Source of the DNA: Balneolaceae bacterium
Lineage (GTDB): Bacteria > Bacteroidota > Rhodothermia > Balneolales > Balneolaceae
Direction: 5' to 3'
Length of the DNA stretch: 64,000 bases
NCBI GenBank assembly: GCA_018401935.1
Contig: JAGYJQ010000014.1
Coordinates: 1-64,000 of the forward strand
Shown: piece after piece, positions 44,805 to 55,300 of the stretch
How positions within the stretch are numbered: position 1 is the first letter of the stretch
How the letters are laid out: every line of letters begins with the position of its first letter
The notes under the pieces: model-generated
The model's input: the letters and a program-made list of their open reading frames with translations, nothing else
What the model was told of the DNA's origin: nothing
The model's database searches: none
Translations under genes and position numbers: made by a program

Positions 44805-45659
44805 TTAATATTTATAAAATCCTTCGCCACTCTTACGTCCTAGTAAACCTGCATCAACCATTTTTTTCAAGAGTGGGGATGGCCGATATTTACTATCATT
44901 ATAACTCTCATGAAGTACTTCTATGGAGTATAAAATGGTGTCTAGTCCAATTAAATCACCTGTTTCTAGTGGTCCCATTTTATGGCCAAAACATTTTTTA
45001 AAGATACTATCCACTTGCTCAGGAGTGGCTACCCCATCTTGGACCGTATAAATAGCTTCATTAATCGTTAACATTAAAACTCGATTAGAAACAAAGCCTG
45101 GCATATCATTAACCAGAATACCTCCCTTGCCAAAAGAAGCTAAAAAATCCATTCCTGTAGAGATTGTTTCTTCAGAAGTATGATGACCTTTTATCACCTC
45201 CACGGTATCCTTCATGGGAACGGGATTCATGAAATGCATACCAATAATCTTATCTGGTCTCCTCGTCAACGAAGCTAACCTAGTGATCGAAAAACAAGAT
45301 GTGTTGGCTGCTACACAGGTTTCTTTGGGCGCATAAGTGTCAATTAATGGATACACAGACTGTTTGACATCCCACTTTTCAGAAGCATTTTCTACCACAA
45401 AGGAACTCTCGGCTAGTTGGCTGAAGTCCGTGGTGAAAAGTATTCGGGAAAGCACGGTTTCCACATCTTCAACTTTTGATTTATCCGGTGCAAAAAACGC
45501 CGAAAAGCGCACGTTTTTCCGGATGATTTCTTCGGCATTTTGCAACGCTTCTTCATGGATATCAATGAGTACTACTTGTAGTTTTGATTGGGCTAAATTT
45601 TGAGCTAACCCACTACCCATTACACCTGCGCCAATTACACCAATTTTTACTTCGCTCAT
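44805..45659 (-). CDS. 3-hydroxyacyl-CoA/ACP dehydrogenase of the extender cassette (FkbK-like)
   Basis: A 284-aa NAD-dependent dehydrogenase. The Rossmann start is GVIGAGVMGSGLAQN; then VIIDIHEEALQ-like VVLIDIHEEALQ, VVENASEKWDVKQ, NTSCFSITRLAS, the catalytic-region GMHFMNPVPMKDTVEVI and a helical C-terminal part (GPLETGDLIGLDTILYS). It is related to 3-hydroxybutyryl-CoA dehydrogenase, and in FkbH-type loci it oxidises the C3 unit on the ACP. Start ATG 45659 lies one base after the KS-AT stop, so it is translationally coupled to that PKS, which suggests that the two proteins are used together. Confidence 0.92.
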   Translation of the reverse strand: MSEVKIGVIGAGVMGSGLAQNLAQSKLQVVLIDIHEEALQNAEEIIRKNVRFSAFFAPDKSKVEDVETVLSRILFTTDFSQLAESSFVVENASEKWDVKQSVYPLIDTYAPKETCVAANTSCFSITRLASLTRRPDKIIGMHFMNPVPMKDTVEVIKGHHTSEETISTGMDFLASFGKGGILVNDMPGFVSNRVLMLTINEAIYTVQDGVATPEQVDSIFKKCFGHKMGPLETGDLIGLDTILYSIEVLHESYNDSKYRPSPLLKKMVDAGLLGRKSGEGFYKY

Positions 45660-45660
45660 T

Positions 45661-48600
45661 CTACTCTCCTTTTTTATGATTCTTTGAAAATGTGTAGCCT
45701 GTCAAATAAATTTTTCCTAACGTCTGAAGCATATACTGCTCGTCTTGGATACGTTCATACATGGTCCGCATACTTGCCATATTCATTTTATTTGAAATTT
45801 GTTTGGCATTTGGATGTTGAAGCATGAAACTCCCCAAGCTTATCCCTGGCCCTACTTCCAGAAAAATCCTTCCTTTATTTCCATTAAAACCAGAGGGTTC
45901 TAACAGGCTTCCCATACCATTGGAAAAATCAACTTTTTGCCAAGTATGCCTCGCCCAATAAGAAGGGTCTGTAGCCTCTTTTTCTGTAATCCATGTACCA
46001 CTGAGATTGGATATAAAGGGTATTTTAGGGGCCTTCAGTTCAAAACTATCCACTAATTCCATAAGTGGTGTGTGAAGTGATTGTAACATCGCCGTATGAA
46101 AGGCATGAGTGCTCTGTAACTTACGGCTCACGATGTCCTTACTACGTAGTATTTTTTCCAACTCTTCAATTTCATTTAGCTCGCCAGCTACAACGGTTTG
46201 ATTTGGGGTACTGCGCACGGCTACAGCAAGTGATCCGATCAATTCTTTTTGCACCTCTTCTTCGCTCAGTGGGACAGCTAACATAGCACCCATGGGCAAT
46301 TTGTCGATTAATTGTGCTCGTTTAGTTACCAACATTAATGCATCGTCTATGCTCATAACCCCCGAAAGTACCGCAGCTACATATTCTCCTATACTGTACC
46401 CAATCATCGCTTCTGGATAAACACCCTTACTCATCCACATCATCGCTAAGGCATATTCAATGATAAAGACTACGGGTTGACTAATTTTAGTTTCGTTCAT
46501 TTTTTGCTGGGCAGGGCTAACCGTTGAGCCAGCATTCATCATAGCTCGGAAATCAAATTTTTGGGGTGCGGCTTCCTTCTTCACTTTTGTTTCTGAAGAT
46601 GATTCACTGGTTAATTTGCTTCGTCCTGTCTCTGTTTTTTCCCCAGTAGTTGAAAGCTCGGGATACAGAATCTCCTTTACATGTACCCCACAATCACGCG
46701 CCACTTTATCGCAGCATTCATCAACCACACGTTTAAAGGTGTCATCACTCTGGTATAAACCCTTCCCCATATCCACATAGTGATCGCCAACGCCTGGAAA
46801 CATAAAAATCATACTAGGAGACTCATTTAACGGTAAAGCTGAACGAACATCCTTACTATCTGGATTGTCTAATATCTCGTGCGCATGCGGTATGTCTTTG
46901 CAGACTAGCATAGCACGATGCCTAGGTTGGGCTGTGTTAACCTGGTCACCTCTAACGAGTAAACTCATGGAACTGGGATCACTTAGGCCATTCTTTAGCC
47001 TTTCTCTAGCACCTTCAACACCTTGGTTATCCTCATATTCATGAATTAATAACTGATATGAGCCACATTTCAACGGATCTAAACCGTTATCCACTGTATT
47101 TGTGGAGCTAGCCTGAGGGCTTTTGTCTCTATTTCTAATGGTAGCTAGGTACTGGAACTGTTGTTCGGTAACTTTTCCTAAAGCCTCGGTGGCCATTTTT
47201 AGTTGAAGCTCCATTATGTCCTTCAAAGAGGTAGTATTCGTTGTAAGAGGTGCTGATTGTTGCTTCTGGTTTTTGAGCGGATGTGGCTCCAAATCTTGAT
47301 GCACAGCTTGTGACTGATCTTGTTGCGGATGTGGCTCCAAATCTTGATGCACAGCTTTTATTTCTTTTAATGCGGGTTTGTTCTGCCACTGAACATCATC
47401 TAACCAAAATTTTTCACGAACAAAGGGGTAAAGAGGTAAGTCGATAAAATTTTGCCCATAATTACCTTGAATTTCCTTCCAATCTACATTCCATCCCTCG
47501 AAATGTTTATTGACCACTTCAGCTAAAAATAAAGGAGACCTTACTATGTGGCGCTGGTCATCTAATTTTTCTACCAATGAAGACAGTTTTTCAGACGAGT
47601 TGACTATCTGCTCTACCCCTTTAGTGGACCCACGCCTTTTTACTGTTCCAATTGTTAGATTGGAGTGTTTTTCATCGGAAACAAGTGCATTCAAGACTTC
47701 TCTAGCCTCTGAAAAATTAGAGGCTATGCAAAGAGCACACTGCGATAAATGACTTCTCCCAACGGTTGTGGAATAGCAAAAGTCACTGAATGTAACCGAA
47801 GATTCATGAACCCGATCTAGCCATCTTACATATTTTTTAGCAACCTCCACTAAACCTACTTTGGACTTAGATGAAATGGCAAAGAGTAGCGGTCCCGAAT
47901 GGCCTTCCAATTGTTCTTTCGGCAAGGGGATCGTTGTGGTTATTGGTGCCTCCTCAACCAACGCATGTCCGTTTGTTCCACTTAAACCAAAAGAACTTAT
48001 CCCAGCCCTCCTGGGATTCTCTTGGCTACGATCCCATGATTTTAAGGCTGTAGGTATTTCGACATTAAACCCTTCCCATGGTATTTTAGGATTTGGTTTG
48101 TTGAAATGAAGATTTGGTACCACCTTTTCATTCTTCAACATTAGGATTGTTTTTATGAATCCCGCTATACCGGCGGCCGCATTCAAATGCCCAATATTTG
48201 TCTTTACAGACCCTAACAATAATGGCTCTTCGGTTTTCCGGTTTCCAAACACTGCCTTCAACGCCCCAACCTCAATTGGATCTCCCAATTGGGTACCGGT
48301 TCCATGAGTTTCAATATATTGGATCGATTCTGGGGAAATTTTCGCACGTTTAAGTGTTTGAGCGATTAATTTTTCTTGTGCCGATTCATTGGGTACGGTT
48401 AAGCCTACAGCCGCACCACCATGATTCAGGCCCACCTCTCTAATCACACCTAAGATTCTTCTTTGCTGTTTAATCGCCTCCGAGAGTGATTGTAGGACAA
48501 CCACTCCTACTCCCTCACCCAGTATAAATCCATTCGCCCTTTCGTCAAAGGTAAAGCACCTTCCATCGGGAGAGAAAGACTGGGTTCTAGAAAAAAATAC

Positions 48601-49368
48601 CTGCATAGGTGGAGTCAAATTCAGATGAACACCACTGGCTATAGCAACTGAACTCTCTTTTTTTCTAATTGCATTTACTGCATTGTAGAGAGCGACTAAT
48701 GAAGATGAGCAGGCTGTATCACTGGTAAAGGTGGGGCCATGAAAGCCAAACTGATAAGCTATTCGACCTGCCGCAAAACTATGGCCATTTCCTGTTCCAC
48801 TGTAAGCGGTTATATCGTCAGGATGGCCATTAATTTGAAGTGATCCGTAATCATTTTGACTCATACCAACAAAAAAACCGGTATTACTACCTTTGAGTGA
48901 ATCTGGTGGGATTGAAGCATGCTCTAACGCTTTCCAAACCTGTTGCAATAGGATTCTTTGCCCAGGATCCATTGCTTTAGCTTCTGTATTTGGAATCCCA
49001 AAAAATTTAGCATCGAAATATTCAACACCTTCAATAAAGCCTCCATATTGGGTATTTATTCTTCCTGGAGATGCTGGATTTTGATCATACCAGGCGTCCA
49101 GATCCCATCGTGACTCAGGTACTTTGTTAACGGCATCTCGTCCGTTTGATAACAAGTCCCAGTACTCATCCAGGTCTGATGCTCCAGGAAAAATACATGA
49201 CATGCCAACAATTGCTACGGGTTCAAGCAGCTCTTTATTTAGCCTATCTAGTTGATTTCGTAACTCTTTTATGGTTAAGGCAGCACGCTGTAAAGCACTT
49301 AGATCCTTTGCAGTATTCGAGGACACCTTAGTACCCGATGTAGAATTATTTACCTCTGAATTATTCAA
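45661..49368 (-). CDS. PKS subunit: KS with C-terminally relocated AT
   Basis: A 1235-aa protein. An N-terminal coiled coil (about 20-48) precedes KS (about 48-470) with DTACSSS (Cys near 218), ETHGTGTQLGD and TNIGHLNAAAG. The KS-AT linker then passes directly to the post-AT linker motif LPLYPFVREKFW (about 660-672), so the usual AT slot is empty. A Gln-rich linker follows, with a 16-residue tandem repeat (AVHQDLEPHP), then a helix LKDIMELQLKMATEAL and, at the C-terminus, an AT (about 890-1190) with GYSIGE (Ser near 993) and HAFH (near 1088). No ACP is present; the partner ACP is probably the one at the N-terminus of the aminotransferase protein. The AT may load the ACP-bound C3 extender, since the cassette genes follow directly. 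Confidence 0.92.
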   Translation of the reverse strand: MNNSEVNNSTSGTKVSSNTAKDLSALQRAALTIKELRNQLDRLNKELLEPVAIVGMSCIFPGASDLDEYWDLLSNGRDAVNKVPESRWDLDAWYDQNPASPGRINTQYGGFIEGVEYFDAKFFGIPNTEAKAMDPGQRILLQQVWKALEHASIPPDSLKGSNTGFFVGMSQNDYGSLQINGHPDDITAYSGTGNGHSFAAGRIAYQFGFHGPTFTSDTACSSSLVALYNAVNAIRKKESSVAIASGVHLNLTPPMQVFFSRTQSFSPDGRCFTFDERANGFILGEGVGVVVLQSLSEAIKQQRRILGVIREVGLNHGGAAVGLTVPNESAQEKLIAQTLKRAKISPESIQYIETHGTGTQLGDPIEVGALKAVFGNRKTEEPLLLGSVKTNIGHLNAAAGIAGFIKTILMLKNEKVVPNLHFNKPNPKIPWEGFNVEIPTALKSWDRSQENPRRAGISSFGLSGTNGHALVEEAPITTTIPLPKEQLEGHSGPLLFAISSKSKVGLVEVAKKYVRWLDRVHESSVTFSDFCYSTTVGRSHLSQCALCIASNFSEAREVLNALVSDEKHSNLTIGTVKRRGSTKGVEQIVNSSEKLSSLVEKLDDQRHIVRSPLFLAEVVNKHFEGWNVDWKEIQGNYGQNFIDLPLYPFVREKFWLDDVQWQNKPALKEIKAVHQDLEPHPQQDQSQAVHQDLEPHPLKNQKQQSAPLTTNTTSLKDIMELQLKMATEALGKVTEQQFQYLATIRNRDKSPQASSTNTVDNGLDPLKCGSYQLLIHEYEDNQGVEGARERLKNGLSDPSSMSLLVRGDQVNTAQPRHRAMLVCKDIPHAHEILDNPDSKDVRSALPLNESPSMIFMFPGVGDHYVDMGKGLYQSDDTFKRVVDECCDKVARDCGVHVKEILYPELSTTGEKTETGRSKLTSESSSETKVKKEAAPQKFDFRAMMNAGSTVSPAQQKMNETKISQPVVFIIEYALAMMWMSKGVYPEAMIGYSIGEYVAAVLSGVMSIDDALMLVTKRAQLIDKLPMGAMLAVPLSEEEVQKELIGSLAVAVRSTPNQTVVAGELNEIEELEKILRSKDIVSRKLQSTHAFHTAMLQSLHTPLMELVDSFELKAPKIPFISNLSGTWITEKEATDPSYWARHTWQKVDFSNGMGSLLEPSGFNGNKGRIFLEVGPGISLGSFMLQHPNAKQISNKMNMASMRTMYERIQDEQYMLQTLGKIYLTGYTFSKNHKKGE
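47277..47357. repeat. 48-bp-period tandem repeat in the KS-AT linker
   Basis: A 33-bp sequence (starting GCGGATGTGGCTCCAAATCT) occurs at 47277-47309 and again at 47325-47357, a period of 48 bp or 16 codons. It encodes AVHQDLEPHP followed by a short variable Gln/Asp stretch, twice, in the linker between the empty AT slot and the relocated AT. Confidence 0.85.
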
Positions 49369-52300
49369 TCGTCATCCTCCCCAAGACTAAAAAATTCGTC
49401 ATCAATGAGGGCTTGCAATTCCTCTTCACTCATTTCTTCGATATCACTACTTGTGGAGGCTGAATTAGTAGTGGCTGAATCTTGAAGGTCTGCATTATTA
49501 GCCTGATCAACAGCCCCATCAACAGCCCCATCAACCCCGTCAGTCTCATGAGTATTTGTAACTATGTCAAGCAAATATTCCGAGACATCCTCAATGGTTG
49601 GGTACTTAAAAATCAAGGTTGATGGAAGTTGAAGATCAAAAGTAGACTGCAACATATTGCGTAATTCAACTGAGGTGAGAGAGTCCATACCTAAGTCAAA
49701 AAAGCCTATACTCACATCCAAATCTGCCTCATTACCACCAAGTACCTTGGCCACTATTTGAGTGACGAAAATAATCATCTCATCTAGTTGCTCCCCTTCC
49801 GGCTTAGTCAATAGTTCCTCTATCCACTGAGTGTAGTCTTTGGTCATAGTTACTGAATTATTGTTACCCTGCTTAAGGTCGTTAATCAACAGTTCCCTGC
49901 CCATCTGAGAAACTGCTTCTCCCCAATTAATTGGCAGTACCACTATCTGTCCTTGTTCGTTAAACATTTGCTTAATTAATCGCCTGCCTTGTTCAGGTGT
50001 GATCAACTCAATGCCTTGCATAGCTTGGACTTGGTTTTTTTCGGCATGCTTTTGAGCTAAGCCAGCTCCACTCCAAGCCCCCCAATTAATGGCTAAGCCA
50101 GCTAAACCCATCTGCCGTCTATGTAAAGCTAGTTGATCCATAAAAGAGTTAGCTGCCGCATAATTTGCCTGGGCAATGGGTCCAAAAATAGACCCTATAG
50201 ATGAGTAGAGTACAAAATAGTCTAAATCATAGTCCTGGGTTAACTCATGCAAATTCCAAGCCCCTTGAATTTTTGCTTGAAAAACGGCTTCCATTTTCTG
50301 CCAATCTAAATCCATGAGAACCGCATTTTCTAGGGTTCCAGCTGCATGAATAACCCCTTTTAGTTCTTTTTTGGGAATGGTTTTAAATAGCTCGATCAGA
50401 GCGGATCGATCAGATATATCGGCCTGTATACAATGTACTTGAGTCCCACTTTGTTCTAATACAGCTAATCTCTCACGTACCTTTTGATTGGGTAAACCTC
50501 GACCCAGTAACCAAAGGGTTGTGGCTCCATGTTCTACAAGGTATTCCGCAGTTTCCATTCCGATTACCCCGAATCCACCCGTTATTAGGTACCCTCCCGC
50601 TACGGGTTCATGTCGATCGGGCTCCAATGTGGATTCAAATCGTATGAGCCTACTTACCCTTCTTTTTCCTGAGCGATAAATGACCTCAGGTTCCTCATTT
50701 TTTTGGTGTAATTCTAAGGATAGGTATTCTGACATCTCTCCTTCTGACAATCCTGCTTCTAGATCTATAAGTTTAGTAGATATGGTAGGGTACTCCGAAT
50801 GTATGGCATGCACCAAACCTTGTAAGCTAGATTGTGTTATTCCTGATGAGGGCTGATCCAAGACTAATGATTCTTCGGTAAGAATCACCATTTGTTTTAG
50901 GGCAGTGTATTCATGAGCCAATGCATGGTGTAAAGTCTGAACCACAGGCATAATCAATTGCTCTTGTTCTTCCATAACAGGCGTCATTGAATCTGTTTTC
51001 TTATTCTTTTGACTACCAATAGCATGAATAAACAACAGATTAGGAATTTTAGTCCAGGCGATATCTTTCCAATGATTATTCTCACTAGTCACATCGAATA
51101 ATGTATAGGGCTCCTCAAGAATAGTATGTAGATCAACATTGATCCCATTACCATTATGGACAACCAACCAAGCGGGGTCACTTTTGCCCGTGTCTTTTTT
51201 GGATGATTTTGCGGAGGCCTTTGTACTAGATCTGTCTATGGATTGCTTTCTAGCAATAAAAACATGCTGTTTAAGTCCCTCTTTTATGGAATGTTGTTCT
51301 TCTCCCAATACTAGAGTGGATTCGAATCCAGCTCTATCAAAGGCATTTTTCCACTCGTTGATATGTAATAAGGGGTATTCTTTTCTATGATTATCATTAC
51401 CCATAAACCTCCACCATCCATCCGTCATCCCGAAAGTAAGATCCAGCCAACGTTGCTTAGCGGTTGCTTCCAACAGTAACAGTGCACCCCCATCTGCTAA
51501 AAGATCATTACAGTTTGAAAGAGTTCGATTCAAATGCTGAGTAGCGTGGAGTACATTGGCGGCTATGACAATATCAAACTGTCCAAGCCAATCCTTTGGA
51601 ATGGGTTGTTCAATATCAAGGGTATTAAATTCAACAAATTCATATTCCTGACCCCACTTTTGGGCGGCTTGTTGTGTAAAATGAGCAGAAATGTCTGTAA
51701 ATAGATAGGAACACTGATCCTTATCAAGTAACGGTAATACCTGTGTGGTTGTACCCCCTGTTCCAGCTCCAATTTCTATGATTCTAATTTTTTTAACCCT
51801 TGAAACCTCCGATGTAAGATGCTGTATGGTCTCAGCTAGTAGCCTATTAATCTGCTTGGATCCAATTGAATCTCGATAAAGATTGTGCGCTCCTTTGTCT
51901 TTGTCTTTCGGAAATAAGATGGTCAAAGGATCAATATGACCTTGCCATACCTTATCCAATAATTTTACACACTGTTCAAATAAGTCTATTTCAGGTAATG
52001 CATTATCATAGTTAGTTCGCACTTCAGAAGCCCAATTGTCTAATCCAATATGGAATTCTTGAACTACCTTAATGGCATTTTCATTTTGTTCAAACACCCC
52101 ATCCTCAATTAAAATTGAAATAAGGCGATTGAAAAATGGCTTAAACTCTTCTTTTACCCCACATTTGTCATGAAGGGTATGCCATTCATACTCTTGCCCT
52201 ACGGTCGGGTTCCAACCAGAGTTGATAAGAGCATGTTGGATTTTCTGAGCAGAAACTTGGTCAAATTGGGTAAACAAATCTTCATAAAAAGAACAACTAT

Positions 52301-55300
52301 CTGCAATATTCTTGGTGGTTTTTTTGAGCTGTTCACTTAAGGCTTCCGACTCTACCAGTGATTGCGTAGTATGCCCAGGCAATGCTTTTTGCTCCCATTG
52401 AAGTCGATACAACCAGGACTCTATGTCCGTCGATTCCTGGCCAAAATTTGTCACTTGTACTCGTTGAAACCGTAAGGATTCAATTTGTGCCAATACCTCA
52501 CCAGTACTATCCATCAACCAGATGTTTACTTCATAAAAAGCTTGTTCATCGTAAGCCTGTTCCTCGTCCTCCATGGCGCTATTAGGAACTAAATAGCACC
52601 AAGTATCTTGAGTTAATGGCTTATTGAACTGTACTGATTTAATACCGACCGGTAAATAGGGTTGATCAAACTTAATTAGGTGATAACTAGCCATTTGAAA
52701 GGCTGCGTCTAACAACACAGGATGTAAAAAGAAACGTTGGTCATGAAGCCCCCCAACTCCTTTTGGTAATACCAGCTTACCTAAGTATCCATTCGGTCCT
52801 CTCCGTATAGATTCCATTGCCTGAAATTGTTCCCCATGGGCTATTCCTAAGGCATGTGATTTCTTATAATAGTCGTCTACCGAAAGCTCTTCTTCATGCT
52901 CTATGAGTAATTTATCTAGATCAAAATGAGTATTCTCTTGGCGGTGGGTCTCATAATTTAGCTCGAATCTTGCATGAGAATGTTCCTTCCACGGGGTTGA
53001 CCTATTCCCACTAGAACTGTACAAATCAATTTGAAAGGCTGAATTTTCTTCTTTAGTACTGAGATTATTCTTCAACTCTGGACTAATCACCGTCTGAAGC
53101 TCCGTACCATCTACTGGTGACAGCACTAGTGCCTTATTAATAGAAATATCTTTAATCGATATGGTGGAATAAAAATCATCCTTTGTCTGAAGGGTACGAT
53201 CTAAACTCACGAACTGCTCATAGGCCGCTGCAATCATAGTCTCAACATGAGCTGCTGCGGGTAATACTACCTCCCCAAAAACTTCATGATGAGACAAAAA
53301 AGTACTCTGTTCCACACGAATTATTTTCTTAAACACTTGAAGACTTGAATCCAATACGGGAGAACTCATTTGAGAACCCAGTAAAGGGTGATCTTCCGAT
53401 TGGAGCAACTCAGCGTCAGCATTGTCAAATTCAAACCAGTAGGGTTTCTCCACAAAAGGAGTAGTACTTACTTGTAATGGATACCTATTACCTTCCCTAA
53501 AAAAACTATTCAACACATTATTATTACCTAATGTGTACAGTCTAGATAGGTGCTTAAGTATTTGAGTGAATGAATCAATATGCTTTCTGTTGCTTGGCAA
53601 CCATTCTATGTCATCTATCTTAGAAGAATGCTTTTCTGCCCAATTTGCTTCTATATCCCGACCAAATGCAGTGAGGATGGGTTTTGGGCCAATTTCAATA
53701 AAAACAGTAAACCCATCATTTAATAAAGTTGTCAGTCCTTCTCTAAAGTGCACAGTCTCCCTTACATGCGTTCCCCAATAACCAGCATTCCCTATTAACT
53801 CCTCTGAGGCGTAGCCCCCGGTTATGTTTGAAATCAACGGAATTTGGAGTTCCCCTAAAGAAAATTGGTGTACCACATCTTCAAATTCAGGGATCATATC
53901 GACCGACATAGGAGAATGGAATGCGTGAGAAATCGCCAGATCCTTACACTCACATTCCAGCTTGCCTAGGTGTTCTTTTAACAGGTTGATAGATTTCGAA
54001 TCCCCAGCAACAACCGTATTTTCATGGGTATTGACTGCTGCAATAGAAATTTGTTCGTTCAATTCTAGCTGCTCTAGAATATCAGAAATGGTTTTTTCTG
54101 ATAGGGTAATTGAGAGCATAGCTCCGGTTTTACAACGCTCTGTCATTAATTTTCCACGGTGAAAAACCAAGCTAAGAGCCTGCTCTAATGTGAACAATCC
54201 CGAAATAGTAGCGGCCACTATTTCTCCCATGCTATGACCAATTAACGCATCGGGCTCCACTCCCCAATGCTGCCACAATCGGGCTAAACTGTATTCATAA
54301 GAGAAGAGTAGAGGTTGTGTGTACTTGGTTTTATGAATTCTTTTTTCGTATTCATCTTCCATTGATGCCGGCGGATATAACATATCAAGCATCGATTCCC
54401 CTAGAATTGGGCGTAAAATTTGATCACACTCTTCCATGGTTTGTCTAAAGAAAGGAACTTGATCAAATAGTTGTTTGCCCATATTCAAGAACTGAGGTCC
54501 TTGACCAGTGAACAAAAAGGCTACTTTAGGTGGAATGGAAGGTATTTTTTGTAGGGTGTATTCTCCTTTTAATAATTGCTCGGAAACTTCTTTAGGACTA
54601 GTACCTACCAATGCTATCCGCCTTGAAAAATGCCCTCGCCCATGGGCAAACGAACGACAATAAGATTCCCACTCTAATTTTGGTAAAACAGCTAATTCTT
54701 CACCAACTTTCTTAGCTAATGCTTCTAAATTAGCCTCATTTTTTGATGAAATAGCCAAAATCTTGGGACTATCTGTATCAAGCTCTCTGTTTTTGGATTT
54801 CTGCTCATCCCCATCCTGAACATAATTAGAGATAACTATATGACTATTAGTACCACTAAAGCTAAACGAACTCACCCCAGCAACCCTTTCTTTTTCAGTC
54901 CATGGCGTAGCTTCGATGGGTATTTCGATAGGAATTGAGTCCCAGTCAATGTGTGGATTTGGTTCGGCAAAATTTTGGTGAGGCGGGATTTCCCCTTTTT
55001 GAACCACTAGGATAGTTTTAATAAGTCCGGCAATACCTGCAGCTGATTCTAAATGCCCGATGTTAGTTTTTATTGAACTAACTCGTAACGGACTAGTTTG
55101 CTTATCTCTGTTCTTCGAAAAAACTTTATCTAACGCACTAATTTCTATAGGATCGCCTAATTTAGTTCCGGTACCATGAGCTTCGACATAACCAACTTGA
55201 GTAGGTTCAATACCAGCATTTTTTAATGCATCCTGAATAACACTTACCTGAGATGGGCCGTTAGGTACTGTTAGTCCACCACTGGGGCCATCTTGATTGA

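Noticed and set aside
43362-45659. Ordinary fatty-acid beta-oxidation genes
   Set aside because: The interleaved stand-alone ACP and FkbH, and one-base junctions with PKS genes, indicate extender-unit synthesis.
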